DNA of 64,000 nucleotides from RDXT01 sp033765305. Its GTDB lineage: Bacteria; Bacteroidota; Bacteroidia; J057. Below, in pieces: positions 53,008 to 62,312 of this stretch. A program made the translations under genes and the position numbers. The stretch's first letter is position 1. Each line of letters begins with the position of its first letter. The stretch is taken from NCBI GenBank assembly GCA_033765305.1, contig JANRID010000057.1, positions 117,506 through 181,505 of the forward strand, given 5' to 3'. The notes under the pieces were generated by a model that did no database searches, was not told the DNA's origin, and worked only from the letters and a program-made list of their open reading frames with translations.

Positions 53008-53913
53008 ATGGGCATCTTGTTCGACAGTTTCGACGAATGGCGCGGCTGGTGCGCAGACCGGCAGGCTGCGCCCTGGCAGGCGGTGCTGGAATATGAAACG
53101 GAGCAGCGCGGCCGCAGCGAAGCCGAAATCTGGGCCCGCCTGGAGCAGGCCTATGCGGTGATGAAAGACGCCGTGCAGACCGGTCTTTCGCAGGATATGC
53201 AGTCCATCAGCGGCATGATCGACAACGGCGCGAAGAAGGTGGCCGCCTGCAAGGTCAGCGTGCTGGGACCTGAATTCCAGCAGCTTATTGCCCATTCCTT
53301 AGCCGCCAAAGAGGTCAACTCCTGCATGGGGCGCATCGTGGCGGCGCCGACTGCCGGCGCCTCGGGCATCATGCCGGGCGTCCTGACGACCATCGAAGCC
53401 CTGCACCGCCCCGACCGCCGCACCCTGCTCGAAGGCATGCTGGTGGCCGCAGGCATTGCCCTGATCATCGAGCGGCGGGCCTCCATTTCCGGCGCTGTCG
53501 GCGGCTGCCAGGCCGAGACCGGCACGGCGGCGGCCATGGGCGCCGGCGCCATTGTGCATGTGCTGGGCGGCAGCCTGGAGATGATCTTCGAATCGGTGGC
53601 CATTACCATCATGAACATGCTGGGCCTCGTCTGCGACCCCGTGGCCGGTCTCGTGGAGGTGCCCTGCGTGAAGCGCAATGGCTCCGCTGCCGTCATCGCC
53701 TTCGCTTCCGCCCAGATCGCCCTGGCCGGCGACTCCGCCGTCATCCCCGTGGATGAGGTCATCGACGCCATGGGCGAGGTCGGCGCCTCGATGGAGATCC
53801 GCTACAAGGAGACCGCCCTCGGCGGCATCGCCAATACGCCCACCGCCCGCGCCATCGAGCAGCGGGTGCTTGTGCAGCAGGTGGAATCTGCTGAAAATCA
53901 GGAGTCTGAATAA
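53008..53913 (+). CDS. sdaAA: L-serine ammonia-lyase, iron-sulfur-dependent, alpha subunit
   Basis: The 301-aa protein deaminates L-serine to pyruvate with a [4Fe-4S] cluster. Cluster cysteines are visible in GGCQAETG (Cys167), VCDPVAG (Cys209) and VPCVKRN (Cys220), and the substrate loop AAPTAGASGI lies near 112-121. The size fits a separate alpha chain. A beta subunit gene is not adjacent; it may be elsewhere, or the enzyme may work as a single-chain variant. It lies 24 nt before the GH97 gene in the same direction. Confidence 0.92.
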   Translation: MGILFDSFDEWRGWCADRQAAPWQAVLEYETEQRGRSEAEIWARLEQAYAVMKDAVQTGLSQDMQSISGMIDNGAKKVAACKVSVLGPEFQQLIAHSLAAKEVNSCMGRIVAAPTAGASGIMPGVLTTIEALHRPDRRTLLEGMLVAAGIALIIERRASISGAVGGCQAETGTAAAMGAGAIVHVLGGSLEMIFESVAITIMNMLGLVCDPVAGLVEVPCVKRNGSAAVIAFASAQIALAGDSAVIPVDEVIDAMGEVGASMEIRYKETALGGIANTPTARAIEQRVLVQQVESAENQESE

Positions 53914-53937
53914 GTCCTTTGCTGTAATACCTGATAT

Positions 53938-56061
53938 ATGAAACGGAATTTGCTGCTGCTGGCCGTGCTTGCCGCACTGCTCAGCGCCTGCCAGCAGGCC
54001 GAAGGCCCGCTTGCAGTCTCCTCCCCCGACGGACGGATCAAAACCTCCGTATTTCTCCTCCCAGACGGCACCGCCGCCTACCACGTGGCCTTCAACGGCC
54101 AGACGGTCATCGATACCTCCCGCCTTGGCTTCGACTTTAAGGACGCCCCGCCGCTGGCCGCAGGCCTGGAGATGGCCGGCGGCGCCCGCCGCAGCGTCGA
54201 CGAGACCTGGGAGCTGCCCTGGGGCGAGCAGCGCCAGGTCCGCAGCCAGTACAACCAGCTGGTGGTCGAGCTGAAGGAACAGGCTGCGCCGGGCCGCAGC
54301 ATGCGCCTTGTATTCCGGGTCTTCGACGACGGGCTGGGCTTCCGCTACGAGCTGCCGCAGGCAGTTTCAGGCAATGAGACCATTATCCTCGACGAAAACA
54401 CCCAGTTCAATCTCCCCTCAGACCCCATGTGCTGGTGGATCCCCGGCGACTGGGACATCTACGAGCACGTGTACAACACCTCGCGCTTTTCGGCCATCGA
54501 CGCCCTCTCCAAACGCGGCCACCCCAACCTCGCCCAGACCTACATCCCCGAAAATGCCGTCAATACGCCGCTGACGATGAAGATGGACAACGGCGTGTAC
54601 CTGAGCATTCACGAGGCTGCGCTCATCGACTACGCCAGCATGACGCTGAAAGTGGACCAGGACCGGCTCCTCGCCCAGAGCGAACTCGTGGGCTCGGACC
54701 GGCTGGGCTGGAAGGTGCGCCGCGAAGGGCCCTTCCATACGCCCTGGCGCACCATCCAGATCGCGGACCGCGCCGGCGATCTGATCGAGTCGATGCTGAT
54801 CCTCAACCTGAACGAGCCCAACAAGCTCGGCGATGTGTCGTGGGTCAAGCCCATGAAGTATGTAGGCATCTGGTGGGAAATGCACCTCGGCAAATCCTCC
54901 TGGGACTACGCCGGCAGCCAGGACATGACCAGCTACATCGACCCGAAAACGCTGCGCCCCACCGGACGGCACGGCGCCACGACCGCCAACGCGAAGCGCT
55001 ACATCGACTTTGCCGCTGCCAACGGCTTCGGCGGCCTGCTGGTGGAAGGCTGGAATACCGGCTGGGAGCGCTGGATCGGCTTCCCCGACCGCGAAGGGGT
55101 CTTCGATTTCATTACCCCCTACCCCGACTACGACCTGGAGGAAGTGGTGCGCTACGGCAAGGAAAAGGGCGTCGCCCTGATCATGCACCACGAGACCTCC
55201 GCCGCGCCCCGGACCTACGACCAGCAGCTCGATACGGCCTACCAGCTCATGAAACGGCTGGGCATTCATGCGGTGAAAACGGGCTATGTGGGCAAAATCA
55301 TCCCGGAGGGCGAATACCACCAGGGCCAGTGGATGGTCAATCACTTCCAGCGCGTGCTGGAGACGGCTGCCGCGCATCAGGTGGCGGTGGATGCGCACGA
55401 GGGCATCAAATGCACCGGCCTGCGGCGCACCTACCCCAACGAGATCGCCCGCGAGACCTTCCGGGGCCAGGAATTCAACGCCTGGGCAACCGATGGCGGC
55501 AACCCCACCGAGCACCTGACCATCCTGCCCTTCACCACCATGCTGGCCGGGCCGATGGACTTTACGCCGGGCGTATTCAACCTCAAACTCAAGCCCTTCA
55601 AGCCGGCGAATCAGGTCAATACCACGCTGGCGCATCAGCTGGCGACCTATCTGGTCATCTACAGCCCCATTCAGATGGCCTGCGACCTGCCTGAGCATTA
55701 CGAAGGCCACGAGGCCCTGCAGTTCATCCGCGACGTGGGGGTGGACTGGGAACAGACCCGCGTGCTGGACGGCGAGATCGGCGACTTTGTGACCATTGCG
55801 CGCGAGGAGCGCGGCACCGGCAACTGGTTCATCGGCAGCCTGACGGACGAGAACGCCCGCACCGTGACGGTGGACCTGAGCTTCCTGCCCGCCGGCAAGA
55901 CCTTCGATGCCGTGCTGTACCTCGACGGTCCCTCGGCGCACTGGAACGACAATCCGCAGGATTACAGGATCGAGACGCGCCAGGCCGACCGCAGCACCAG
56001 GCTGGAGCTGACCTTGGCCCCCGGCGGCGGTGCCGCCATCAGCCTGAAAGCTGCGAAGTAA
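53938..56061 (+). CDS. susB: GH97 alpha-glucosidase lipoprotein, SusB-like (inverting type)
   Basis: The 707-aa protein has a lipoprotein signal with lipobox LLSAC (Cys18), so it is likely anchored in the periplasm or outer membrane. It has the GH97 layout: an N-terminal beta-supersandwich, a barrel with EGWNTGWERW, and a C-terminal beta domain. Glutamates at 419 (MHHETS), 488 (AHEGIK), 506 (RETFRG) and 512 (QEFNAW) match SusB Glu439, 508, 526 and 532 (from memory) with a constant offset of 20. That is the pattern of the inverting alpha-glucosidase subgroup. It releases glucose from malto-oligosaccharides. It complements the amylase encoded about 2.4 kb upstream. Confidence 0.93.
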   Translation: MKRNLLLLAVLAALLSACQQAEGPLAVSSPDGRIKTSVFLLPDGTAAYHVAFNGQTVIDTSRLGFDFKDAPPLAAGLEMAGGARRSVDETWELPWGEQRQVRSQYNQLVVELKEQAAPGRSMRLVFRVFDDGLGFRYELPQAVSGNETIILDENTQFNLPSDPMCWWIPGDWDIYEHVYNTSRFSAIDALSKRGHPNLAQTYIPENAVNTPLTMKMDNGVYLSIHEAALIDYASMTLKVDQDRLLAQSELVGSDRLGWKVRREGPFHTPWRTIQIADRAGDLIESMLILNLNEPNKLGDVSWVKPMKYVGIWWEMHLGKSSWDYAGSQDMTSYIDPKTLRPTGRHGATTANAKRYIDFAAANGFGGLLVEGWNTGWERWIGFPDREGVFDFITPYPDYDLEEVVRYGKEKGVALIMHHETSAAPRTYDQQLDTAYQLMKRLGIHAVKTGYVGKIIPEGEYHQGQWMVNHFQRVLETAAAHQVAVDAHEGIKCTGLRRTYPNEIARETFRGQEFNAWATDGGNPTEHLTILPFTTMLAGPMDFTPGVFNLKLKPFKPANQVNTTLAHQLATYLVIYSPIQMACDLPEHYEGHEALQFIRDVGVDWEQTRVLDGEIGDFVTIAREERGTGNWFIGSLTDENARTVTVDLSFLPAGKTFDAVLYLDGPSAHWNDNPQDYRIETRQADRSTRLELTLAPGGGAAISLKAAK

Positions 56062-56085
56062 GCCGCCCATCAGCCGGCCGCGCTG

Positions 56086-56112
56086 CGCCCCGCACCTGCG
56101 TGCGGGGCGTTT
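56086..56112 (+). terminator. Terminator hairpin after the GH97 gene
   Basis: A 10-bp perfect stem CGCCCCGCAC, loop CTGC, complement, then a short T run lies 24 nt after the stop. Confidence 0.75.
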
Positions 56113-56183
56113 CCGTATGCGCCCGGATGCACGGCATCCCTGGTTCCCGCCCGGAAAGGTACTCCCAACCCAAACCCGTTTAT

Positions 56184-56640
56184 CCCGGAGGCAAACCGCT
56201 TGTCTCTGCATCTGCGTTGGCTGCGCTCCCATGCAAACCGGCGTATCCCGTATCCAGCCCGGTTTGCGGCTGCGGCGAAGCCGGGGGCTCGCAAGGCAAG
56301 TCCGGTTACACCCAACCCAAACCGGCGGACTCCGGAAGCAGCCGGGTTTGCCCCCAAAGCCAACCGGGGTACTTCGGAAGCAAACCGGTTGAGTCCAAAG
56401 GTAAACCCGGTTTAGCTTTGAAGTGGGGGGGCCCACTTCCGAGGCAAACCGGGTTTAAGTTTGAAGTGGGGGGATCCACTTCCGGAGCAAACCGGGTTTA
56501 GCTTTGAAGTGGGGGGGAGGACTTAAAAGGCAAACCTGGTTTACCTTTTAAGTCCCCTGGTTTGTCTTGTAAGTGGGCAGGTTTGCTTCCGAAGTGGGAG
56601 GGGGTACTTCGGAAGTGGGGGGAGGGTACTTCGGAAGTGG
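56184..56640. repeat. Degenerate repeat array, locus A (GCAAACCGG family)
   Basis: The noncoding stretch 56113-56784 is dominated by variants of GGAAGCAAACCGGTT at about 21-bp steps, mixed with short palindromes of the type GAAGTGGGG..CCACTTC (for example 56420-56440 and 56464-56483) and ACTTCGGAAGTGG units near the end. The part 56184-56483 is a near-copy of 63661-64000. Beyond it, 56660-56727 holds GCAAAGG-type words and a GGGCGGC hairpin. Both strands have long open frames here, but they read as low-complexity repeats and I do not accept them as genes. Confidence 0.85.
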
Positions 56641-56784
56641 GGGTGCGGCTGCGGAGTACGCACAGACCGCAAAGGGGCGCAAGGGGACGCAAAGACAGCG
56701 AATACAGGGCGGCCTGCGGGGCCGCCCCTGCACGCACTTGCACCGTGCGCCCTGTGCAAATCCCTTTGCCTGTCTTGCGTCTTC

Positions 56785-59700
56785 CTACTTCCCCTCCATC
56801 ACCTCCACGCCTACCCAGTGCTGCGGCAGGCCCGTATCGAGGTAATGCGCCGCCTGGCGCAGAAAGCGCTGCACGGCCTGGTCCTCCGGCGCTTCGGCAG
56901 CCAGGGCCCTGAAGCCCCGGACCGCTTCGGCCATGTCGCCTTTGAGGAACTGCTCCAGGCTGCTGCCGAAAGCGCTGCCCAGCGCCTGCTTCCGGGCAGC
57001 CAGCTCCGGGCTGTCGCCCGCCAGGCACTCGTAGATACCCAAGGGCTCCTGCTTGCCCTTGACCTGCACCAGGCCCAGGTAGCGGCACTGCGCTTTCAGG
57101 TCATGGTCCAGCGCGGCAAAGCTGACTTCGCTCAGCAGAATGCCCGCGCCGTAGTATTTCGTAAGGCCTTCGAGCCGCGAGGCGGTGTTGACCGTATCGG
57201 CGATCACCGCGGCATCGGAGCGCTGGTCGTCGCCGATGATGCCCATCACCAGCGGGCCGGTGTGCAGGCCGATGCCCACCCGGATGGGCATCCGGCCCGT
57301 TGCGTTCCGTTCTTCATTGTAGCTGCGCAGGGCGAGCTGCATGCCGATGGCCGCCTGCAGCGCATCCTGCGGCTGCTGCTGGAAGATGGCCATGATGCCG
57401 TCGCCGAGGTACTGGTTTACAAAGCCCTGGTTCTGCTGGATCACCGGCCCCATGCGGCGGGCGAAGGCATTGACGAAGGCAAAGTTCTCCTGCGGCGTCA
57501 TGCTTTCGGCCAGGGTGGTGTAGCCCCGGATGTCGGAGAAGAGCACGGTCACCTCGCGGTCGATATTGTCCCCCACCTGCACCTCGGTAATGCCGCTGCG
57601 GCCCAGCGAGCGGATGAACTCCTCCGGCACGAAGCGCCGGGTGGCGGTATTGATCTGCCGCAGGTTGAGGTGGGTGCCCAGGCGGGCGAGGAACTCGTCC
57701 TTGGAGAAGGGCTTGGCGAGGTAGTCGTTGGCGCCGGTCTGCAGGCCCTGCACCAGGTCGGCGACCTGGTTTTTGGCGGTGACCATGATGATGGGCAGGT
57801 CGGAGGGCAGGTGCGTCTCGCGGATCTTCTGCGCCACCTCGTAGCCCGACATGCGGGGCATCATGATGTCGAGCAGGATGAGGTCGAATTTGGGGCTGCC
57901 CTCAATGAGCACCAGGGCCTCCTGGCCGTTCATGGCGGAGGCCACCTCAAACTGGCCGCTGCGCAGGTGGTTTTTGAGCACCTGGTGGTTGATGGGCTCG
58001 TCGTCCACGATGAGGATGCGGATGAGCCCGCCGCCGGTTTTGCTGGCCACGATCCGGCCCAGGGCCTGGGTCTGGGCGGTTTCGGGCGCGGGCATGAGGG
58101 GTGTGAGGCGCGCCTGGGCGGCCAGGGAGGCGGCTTCGGCTTTTTCGGTGGAAAGCGGGAGGGTGAAAAAGAAGGTGGAGCCTTTGCCGACTTCCGATTC
58201 GACCCACATCTTCCCGCCGTGCTGCTCCACGAGATATTTGGAGATGCTCAGGCCGAGGCCGGTGCCGGCGTACTCGCGCTGGATGGAGCCGTCGGCCTGC
58301 ACGAACTCCTGGAAAATGGCCTCGCGCTTGTTTTCGGGGATACCGATTCCGGTGTCCGTCACGGAAAGCAGCAGCTGGCCGTCTTTTTCGGCGGCATCTA
58401 CCCGCACGTGGCCCGATTCGGTGAATTTGATGGCATTGCCCACCAGGTTGTGAAGCACCTGGGTAAGGCGGTCCTCGTCGGCAAAGGCGGCGGGCAGATC
58501 GCCGGAGACCTCGTTGAGGAGCTTCAGGTTCTTGCCCTGGGTAAGGGGATAAGAGACCTGGAGCACCACATCCACCAGCGAGCGCAGGTGCAGGGGCCGC
58601 TGCCGCAGCACGAGGTCGGCGTTGCGGATGCGGGAAAAGTCGAGCAGGTCGTTGACCAGCGAGGCCAGGCGTTTGCCGGAGGCGACGACCATGCCGAGGT
58701 TGTAGCGGGTATCGGTATCGAGGTCCTGGTCGAGCAGGCCCTCGGTGATGCCGATGATGCCATTGAGCGGGGTGCGGAGCTCGTGGGAGGTATTGGCGAG
58801 GAACTGGTCCTTGAGGCGGTCGATCTGCTCCAGGCGCTCGGAACGCTCGCGCTCCAGGGTGAGGGCCTGCTCGCGGCTGCGGCGCTGCTGCCGCACGCGG
58901 AAGAAGACCAGCCCGAAGGCCGCCAGGCCCAGGCCGCCGAAGAGCAGGTAATTGCGCTGGGCGAGCTGCCGCTGGTACGAGACCTGCGTAGCCGCCTGCT
59001 GCTGCACAAAGGACAGGGAGTCGGTGAGGGCTTTCTGCTTGAACTCGTATGCACCGATCGCCCGCTCGTTTTCTGCATTTTTTACACTGTCTTGCAGCGT
59101 GATACTCAGATCTTTGAACGCCAGAGCTTCCTTATACTGGCCCTTCGCTTCATACATTTTCGATAAGGCCCCCGTCGAAGGGATCAGCATAAATGGCAGG
59201 TTTAGTTTCTGGGCGGTTTCATACACCTCTGTTTCCAGGCGGATGGCCGCGTTGTAGTCGCCCTTGAAGTAATAAATGCCGGCAATGATGTGTTTGGATG
59301 CGACGATTCCACTGATATCACCCATTTCTTCCCTGATCGCGAGGCTTTTGCGGGCATAGCTGAGGGCCTGCTCATAGTCTTTTGTTCCGGAAAACAGGGA
59401 GCTGAGGTTGTGATAGGTAATGGCCAGTGCTGGTTTTGTGCCGTTTTTTTCGTGTATAGCGGCAGCCTCCTGATAATAGCCGAGGGCCTTTTCGTATTCC
59501 TGGCGGCTTTCGTATGCAATGGCCAGCCCTTCGGTGCTGGCCGCCAGCCAGGCAGGATTATTCAGCTCCTGTGCAAGCTGATGGGCGCGGGTGTAATGCG
59601 CCAGGACCTGGTCATTCTCGTCCAGCATCATAAACAGTCCTGCCAGGCTCATCAGCCCCCGGAACATGTCCGGTTTGCTGCCTGCGGCCTCAAACGCAGC

Positions 59701-60261
59701 CAGACTGCGGCCCAGCATATCGAGTGCTTCGTCCGTTTTGCCTGTGGTTCTGAGGAAATTGCCGATCGATGTCTGGCTACGGGCTTTGAGGAGCGGATCG
59801 CCTGTGCGTTCGGCATATGCCAGGCTGCGCTGGTAATACTCCAGTGCCCGGACATCGTCTCCGGCCTGCTCGTAGAGGATGCCCAGCTGGCGCAGGGCCA
59901 CGGCAGCCAGTTTGGGGTCTTTTTGCGCTTCGCTCAGCTCAAGGGCCTTGAGCAGCGCCGCAACGGCCTGCAGGCTGTCGCCCTGGTCAATATACAGGAG
60001 GCCCTGGTCGGTGAGGGCGGTGGCCATGCCTGCCTTCAGCCTGCGGGATTCAGCCAGTTGGTAGGCGAGCTGCGCGTAGTGCATGGCACTGTCGGGCTGG
60101 GTACGGCGGAATACCGAAGTGGCCAGCTGATGGGCCGCGTTCAGCCGGGCGGTATCGGGGCGGGAGGAAGCCTGCCACACGCTGCGGAGGCTGTCGGCCG
60201 GGGATTGAGACCATGCAGGAAGCACGGCCAGCATACAAACCAGACAGGCAAGGATACGCAT
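56785..60261 (-). CDS. Hybrid histidine kinase fused to receiver and class III nucleotide cyclase, with TPR sensor
   Basis: The 1158-aa protein starts at the ATG at 60261 (MRILACLVCMLAVLPAWSQS, a signal peptide); the longer frame upstream reads through repeats. Order: about eight TPR repeats (about 35-400, periplasmic), one membrane helix (about 439-456), a coiled coil, HisKA with HELRTPLNG (His493), an HATPase domain (NLVGNAIKF, GIGIPENK, GTGLGLSI), a receiver (DDEP; phosphoacceptor Asp798; Lys850), then a class III adenylate/guanylate cyclase domain (VTVLFSDIRGYTTL at about 905; YLGDGIMAIF). The output is therefore a cyclic nucleotide rather than DNA binding. The signal it senses is unknown. 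It is flanked on both sides by the 21-bp repeat arrays. Confidence 0.92.
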   Translation of the reverse strand: MRILACLVCMLAVLPAWSQSPADSLRSVWQASSRPDTARLNAAHQLATSVFRRTQPDSAMHYAQLAYQLAESRRLKAGMATALTDQGLLYIDQGDSLQAVAALLKALELSEAQKDPKLAAVALRQLGILYEQAGDDVRALEYYQRSLAYAERTGDPLLKARSQTSIGNFLRTTGKTDEALDMLGRSLAAFEAAGSKPDMFRGLMSLAGLFMMLDENDQVLAHYTRAHQLAQELNNPAWLAASTEGLAIAYESRQEYEKALGYYQEAAAIHEKNGTKPALAITYHNLSSLFSGTKDYEQALSYARKSLAIREEMGDISGIVASKHIIAGIYYFKGDYNAAIRLETEVYETAQKLNLPFMLIPSTGALSKMYEAKGQYKEALAFKDLSITLQDSVKNAENERAIGAYEFKQKALTDSLSFVQQQAATQVSYQRQLAQRNYLLFGGLGLAAFGLVFFRVRQQRRSREQALTLERERSERLEQIDRLKDQFLANTSHELRTPLNGIIGITEGLLDQDLDTDTRYNLGMVVASGKRLASLVNDLLDFSRIRNADLVLRQRPLHLRSLVDVVLQVSYPLTQGKNLKLLNEVSGDLPAAFADEDRLTQVLHNLVGNAIKFTESGHVRVDAAEKDGQLLLSVTDTGIGIPENKREAIFQEFVQADGSIQREYAGTGLGLSISKYLVEQHGGKMWVESEVGKGSTFFFTLPLSTEKAEAASLAAQARLTPLMPAPETAQTQALGRIVASKTGGGLIRILIVDDEPINHQVLKNHLRSGQFEVASAMNGQEALVLIEGSPKFDLILLDIMMPRMSGYEVAQKIRETHLPSDLPIIMVTAKNQVADLVQGLQTGANDYLAKPFSKDEFLARLGTHLNLRQINTATRRFVPEEFIRSLGRSGITEVQVGDNIDREVTVLFSDIRGYTTLAESMTPQENFAFVNAFARRMGPVIQQNQGFVNQYLGDGIMAIFQQQPQDALQAAIGMQLALRSYNEERNATGRMPIRVGIGLHTGPLVMGIIGDDQRSDAAVIADTVNTASRLEGLTKYYGAGILLSEVSFAALDHDLKAQCRYLGLVQVKGKQEPLGIYECLAGDSPELAARKQALGSAFGSSLEQFLKGDMAEAVRGFRALAAEAPEDQAVQRFLRQAAHYLDTGLPQHWVGVEVMEGK

Positions 60262-60340
60262 CTCCAGGGGGGGGGATATGGGGTTGATTTCGACGAAGAT
60301 ATACAGTTTATTCTGAACAGTCAAACGCTGCGGAAAGGGA

Positions 60341-60425
60341 CTTCCGAAGCAAACTGGTTCGGTCCGGAGGCAAACTGGTTCGGCTCGGAGGCAAACCAGT
60401 TTAATTCGGAAGCAATCAGGTTGTA
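60341..60425. repeat. Degenerate repeat array, locus B: four 21-bp units
   Basis: Four consecutive units of exactly 21 bp, such as TCCGGAGGCAAACTGGTTCGG, lie upstream of the hybrid kinase gene. The unit length equals seven codons, so every frame stays open through the array. The rest of the gap 60262-60622 shows no gene. Confidence 0.88.
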
Positions 60426-60622
60426 TGCTGGAATCGGGAAGAAGACTTCGGAAGCAGAGGGCCAATGTCAGGGGGTAAACCGGCAGGGATATGCCGCCCG
60501 ATGCGTACGGATGTTGCGGGCATGCAAAAAAATAGTGTCCGCCATGTCCGGTTTGGCCGGGCCTGTCCGTCAGTGGGGCGTATTTCAACTCCACTCGTTT
60601 CACTGATTAACCTCTCATTGGT

Positions 60623-61180
60623 ATGAAAATCCTCATGATTATCGGCATCGTCCTGCTCATCCTCGCCGCCGCGCTGGCTGTCCTGGTGCTGAGCGCGCCC
60701 CGGCAGATCGCGGTCAGCAGCGCTGTGCTGATTCAGGCCTCCCCCGAGGCCGTGTTTGATCAGGTACGCTATTTCAGCCACTACCCCGGCTGGTCGCCCT
60801 GGAAGGAAAGCGACCCGGAGCAGCAGACTTCCGTGGAAGGCCCGGATGGCTTGCCTGGTGCCCGCTACAGCTGGGTAGGAGTCCGGGAACCAGGCAAGGG
60901 CTATCAGGAACTGACTGCTATCGAACCGGGCCGCCGGATCGACATCCAGTGCCACATCCAGGAGCCGTTCAAGTCCGACCCGAAGTTTGTTTTTCATTTT
61001 GAGCCGGAAACGGGCGGTGTACGGGTGACCCAGGAATTCCGGAGCGACATGCCCGTGCCGATGAATGCCATCGGCCTGCTGATGGGGCTCAAAGCCAATA
61101 TTCAGCGTGTCAGCGACCGCGGCCTGGCCCGCCTCAAGGCGCGCTGCGAGCAGCAGACCCACACTGCGCAGCTCCGCTGA
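60623..61180 (+). CDS. SRPBCC (START-like) family protein with N-terminal membrane helix
   Basis: The 185-aa protein opens with a hydrophobic helix (MKILMIIGIVLLILAAALAV), then a polyketide cyclase/SRPBCC domain: VSSAVLIQASPEAVFDQVRYFSHYPGWSPW, later GARYSWVGV and TAIEPGRRIDIQCHIQEPF. Such domains form a deep hydrophobic pocket, and in Bacteroidota this membrane-tethered form is common next to stress or sigma-factor genes. The ligand is unknown. It lies 91 nt before the YCII gene and may be part of the same regulon. Confidence 0.85.
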   Translation: MKILMIIGIVLLILAAALAVLVLSAPRQIAVSSAVLIQASPEAVFDQVRYFSHYPGWSPWKESDPEQQTSVEGPDGLPGARYSWVGVREPGKGYQELTAIEPGRRIDIQCHIQEPFKSDPKFVFHFEPETGGVRVTQEFRSDMPVPMNAIGLLMGLKANIQRVSDRGLARLKARCEQQTHTAQLR

Positions 61181-61271
61181 GCACACGGCCGGCAGATGCT
61201 GGTTAACATACGGACAACATTCATGCCCGAACTTACTGCTGATTTTACTCACCACTTTACCAATACCTACA

Positions 61272-61610
61272 ATGGACAAATTCATGCTGCTCTTCCGTTT
61301 CAACCCCGAAGTATTCCAGCAGGCCCCGCCTTCGCCGGAAGACATGCAAGCCGATCTTCAGCGCTGGCTGGACTGGATGGGCACGCTGACCCAGCAGGGC
61401 AAAATGGCCGGCGGCGAACAGCTCCAGATGGGCGGGCGGGTCGTCAGCGGGACGGCCAAGGCTGTCACTGAGGGCCCCTTTGCCGAAAGCAAGGAAATTG
61501 TCAGCGGCTATCTGCTGATCCTGGCTGCCGACCTCGACGAGGCGACCGAAATCGGGAAGGGCTGCCCTGTCCTGCTCAGCGGCGGCTCGGTAGAAATCCG
61601 CCCGGTTTAG
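61272..61610 (+). CDS. YCII-related (DGPF) domain protein
   Basis: The 112-aa protein from the ATG at 61272 starts MDKFMLLFRFNPEVFQ and has VTEGPFAESKEIVSGYLLILAAD in the family's DGPF position (here EGPF), followed by A-x-E-I-x-K-G-CP. This is the YCII/DGPF family. DGPF proteins are known to be the typical genomic partners of ECF42-group sigma factors, and an ECF sigma factor of that kind lies about 700 nt downstream. The biochemical role is unclear. Confidence 0.9.
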   Translation: MDKFMLLFRFNPEVFQQAPPSPEDMQADLQRWLDWMGTLTQQGKMAGGEQLQMGGRVVSGTAKAVTEGPFAESKEIVSGYLLILAADLDEATEIGKGCPVLLSGGSVEIRPV

Positions 61611-61706
61611 CCGCTGAATGCCTGATGCGCCATCCCATAGCCGCAGCACCGGGCTGCGGCTCCTCTCCGCTTGTTTTACCCATCACTATCTGCTTTATTT
61701 ATCTGT

Positions 61707-62312
61707 ATGCATACCTTACTTCTCCTGCTTATGCTGCCGGTGCTGACGGTTCAGCCCGCCGACAGCGGCCTCACGCCTGCCGACCGGAAATACGCCGCGC
61801 GCTACCTGGCCCAGACACAAAAGACCCTGCTGAAAGAGGTCAAAGGCCTCTCGGATGCGCAGCTCGCCTTCCGCCCTGCCCCCGACCGCTGGAGCATTGC
61901 CGAGTGCATCGAGCACATCGCGCTGACCGAGGCCGGCCTGTTTCAGGTTGTTCAGGGAGGGCTTCAGCAGCCTGCCGAGCCAGCCAAGCGCGCTGAAATC
62001 AAGGTCTCCAACGAGGAAATCATCGCCCGCCTCACTAACCGCAGCGGCAAGGCCCAGGCACCGGAGTTTCTCAAGCCTACAGGCCGTTTTGGTACAACGG
62101 CTGCGGCTTTGGCAGCTTTTCAGCAGCGGCGCGAAGCCAGCATCGCCTATGTCCGCGAAACCGAAGACGACCTGCGAAATCATTTCGGCTTCCATCCGGT
62201 TACCGGGGTAATCGACTGCTACCAGATGCTGATCCTGACAGCAGCGCATCAGATGCGCCATACGCTGCAGATTCAGGAAATCCTCGCCGATCCGGCTTTT
62301 CCCGCTCAATGA
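61707..62312 (+). CDS. DinB-family protein with signal peptide
   Basis: The 201-aa protein starts at the ATG at 61707 (MHTLLLLLMLPVLTVQPADS), a short signal peptide. The mature part is a four-helix DinB-like bundle with metal-ligand histidines in RWSIAECIEHIALTE, near the middle, and in LTAAHQMRHTLQIQEIL at the end (H-x3-H). Its stop overlaps the ATG of the sigma factor gene by 4 nt. An exported DinB protein coupled to an ECF factor suggests stress or detoxification, as in thiol-dependent DinB enzymes, but the substrate is unknown. Confidence 0.87.
   Translation: MHTLLLLLMLPVLTVQPADSGLTPADRKYAARYLAQTQKTLLKEVKGLSDAQLAFRPAPDRWSIAECIEHIALTEAGLFQVVQGGLQQPAEPAKRAEIKVSNEEIIARLTNRSGKAQAPEFLKPTGRFGTTAAALAAFQQRREASIAYVRETEDDLRNHFGFHPVTGVIDCYQMLILTAAHQMRHTLQIQEILADPAFPAQ

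Noticed and set aside
56070..56912. Several open frames on both strands through repeat locus A
   Set aside because: They are open only because the repeat unit is 21 bp. The translated repeats change between copies with no sign of selection that I can see.
60341..60425. CRISPR array
   Set aside because: Units are directly adjacent, with no unique spacers and no cas genes.
60262..60603. N-terminal extension of the hybrid kinase frame by 114 residues
   Set aside because: The extension reads through 21-bp repeats (PVCLRTE-type heptads), while the ATG at 60261 gives a normal signal peptide.
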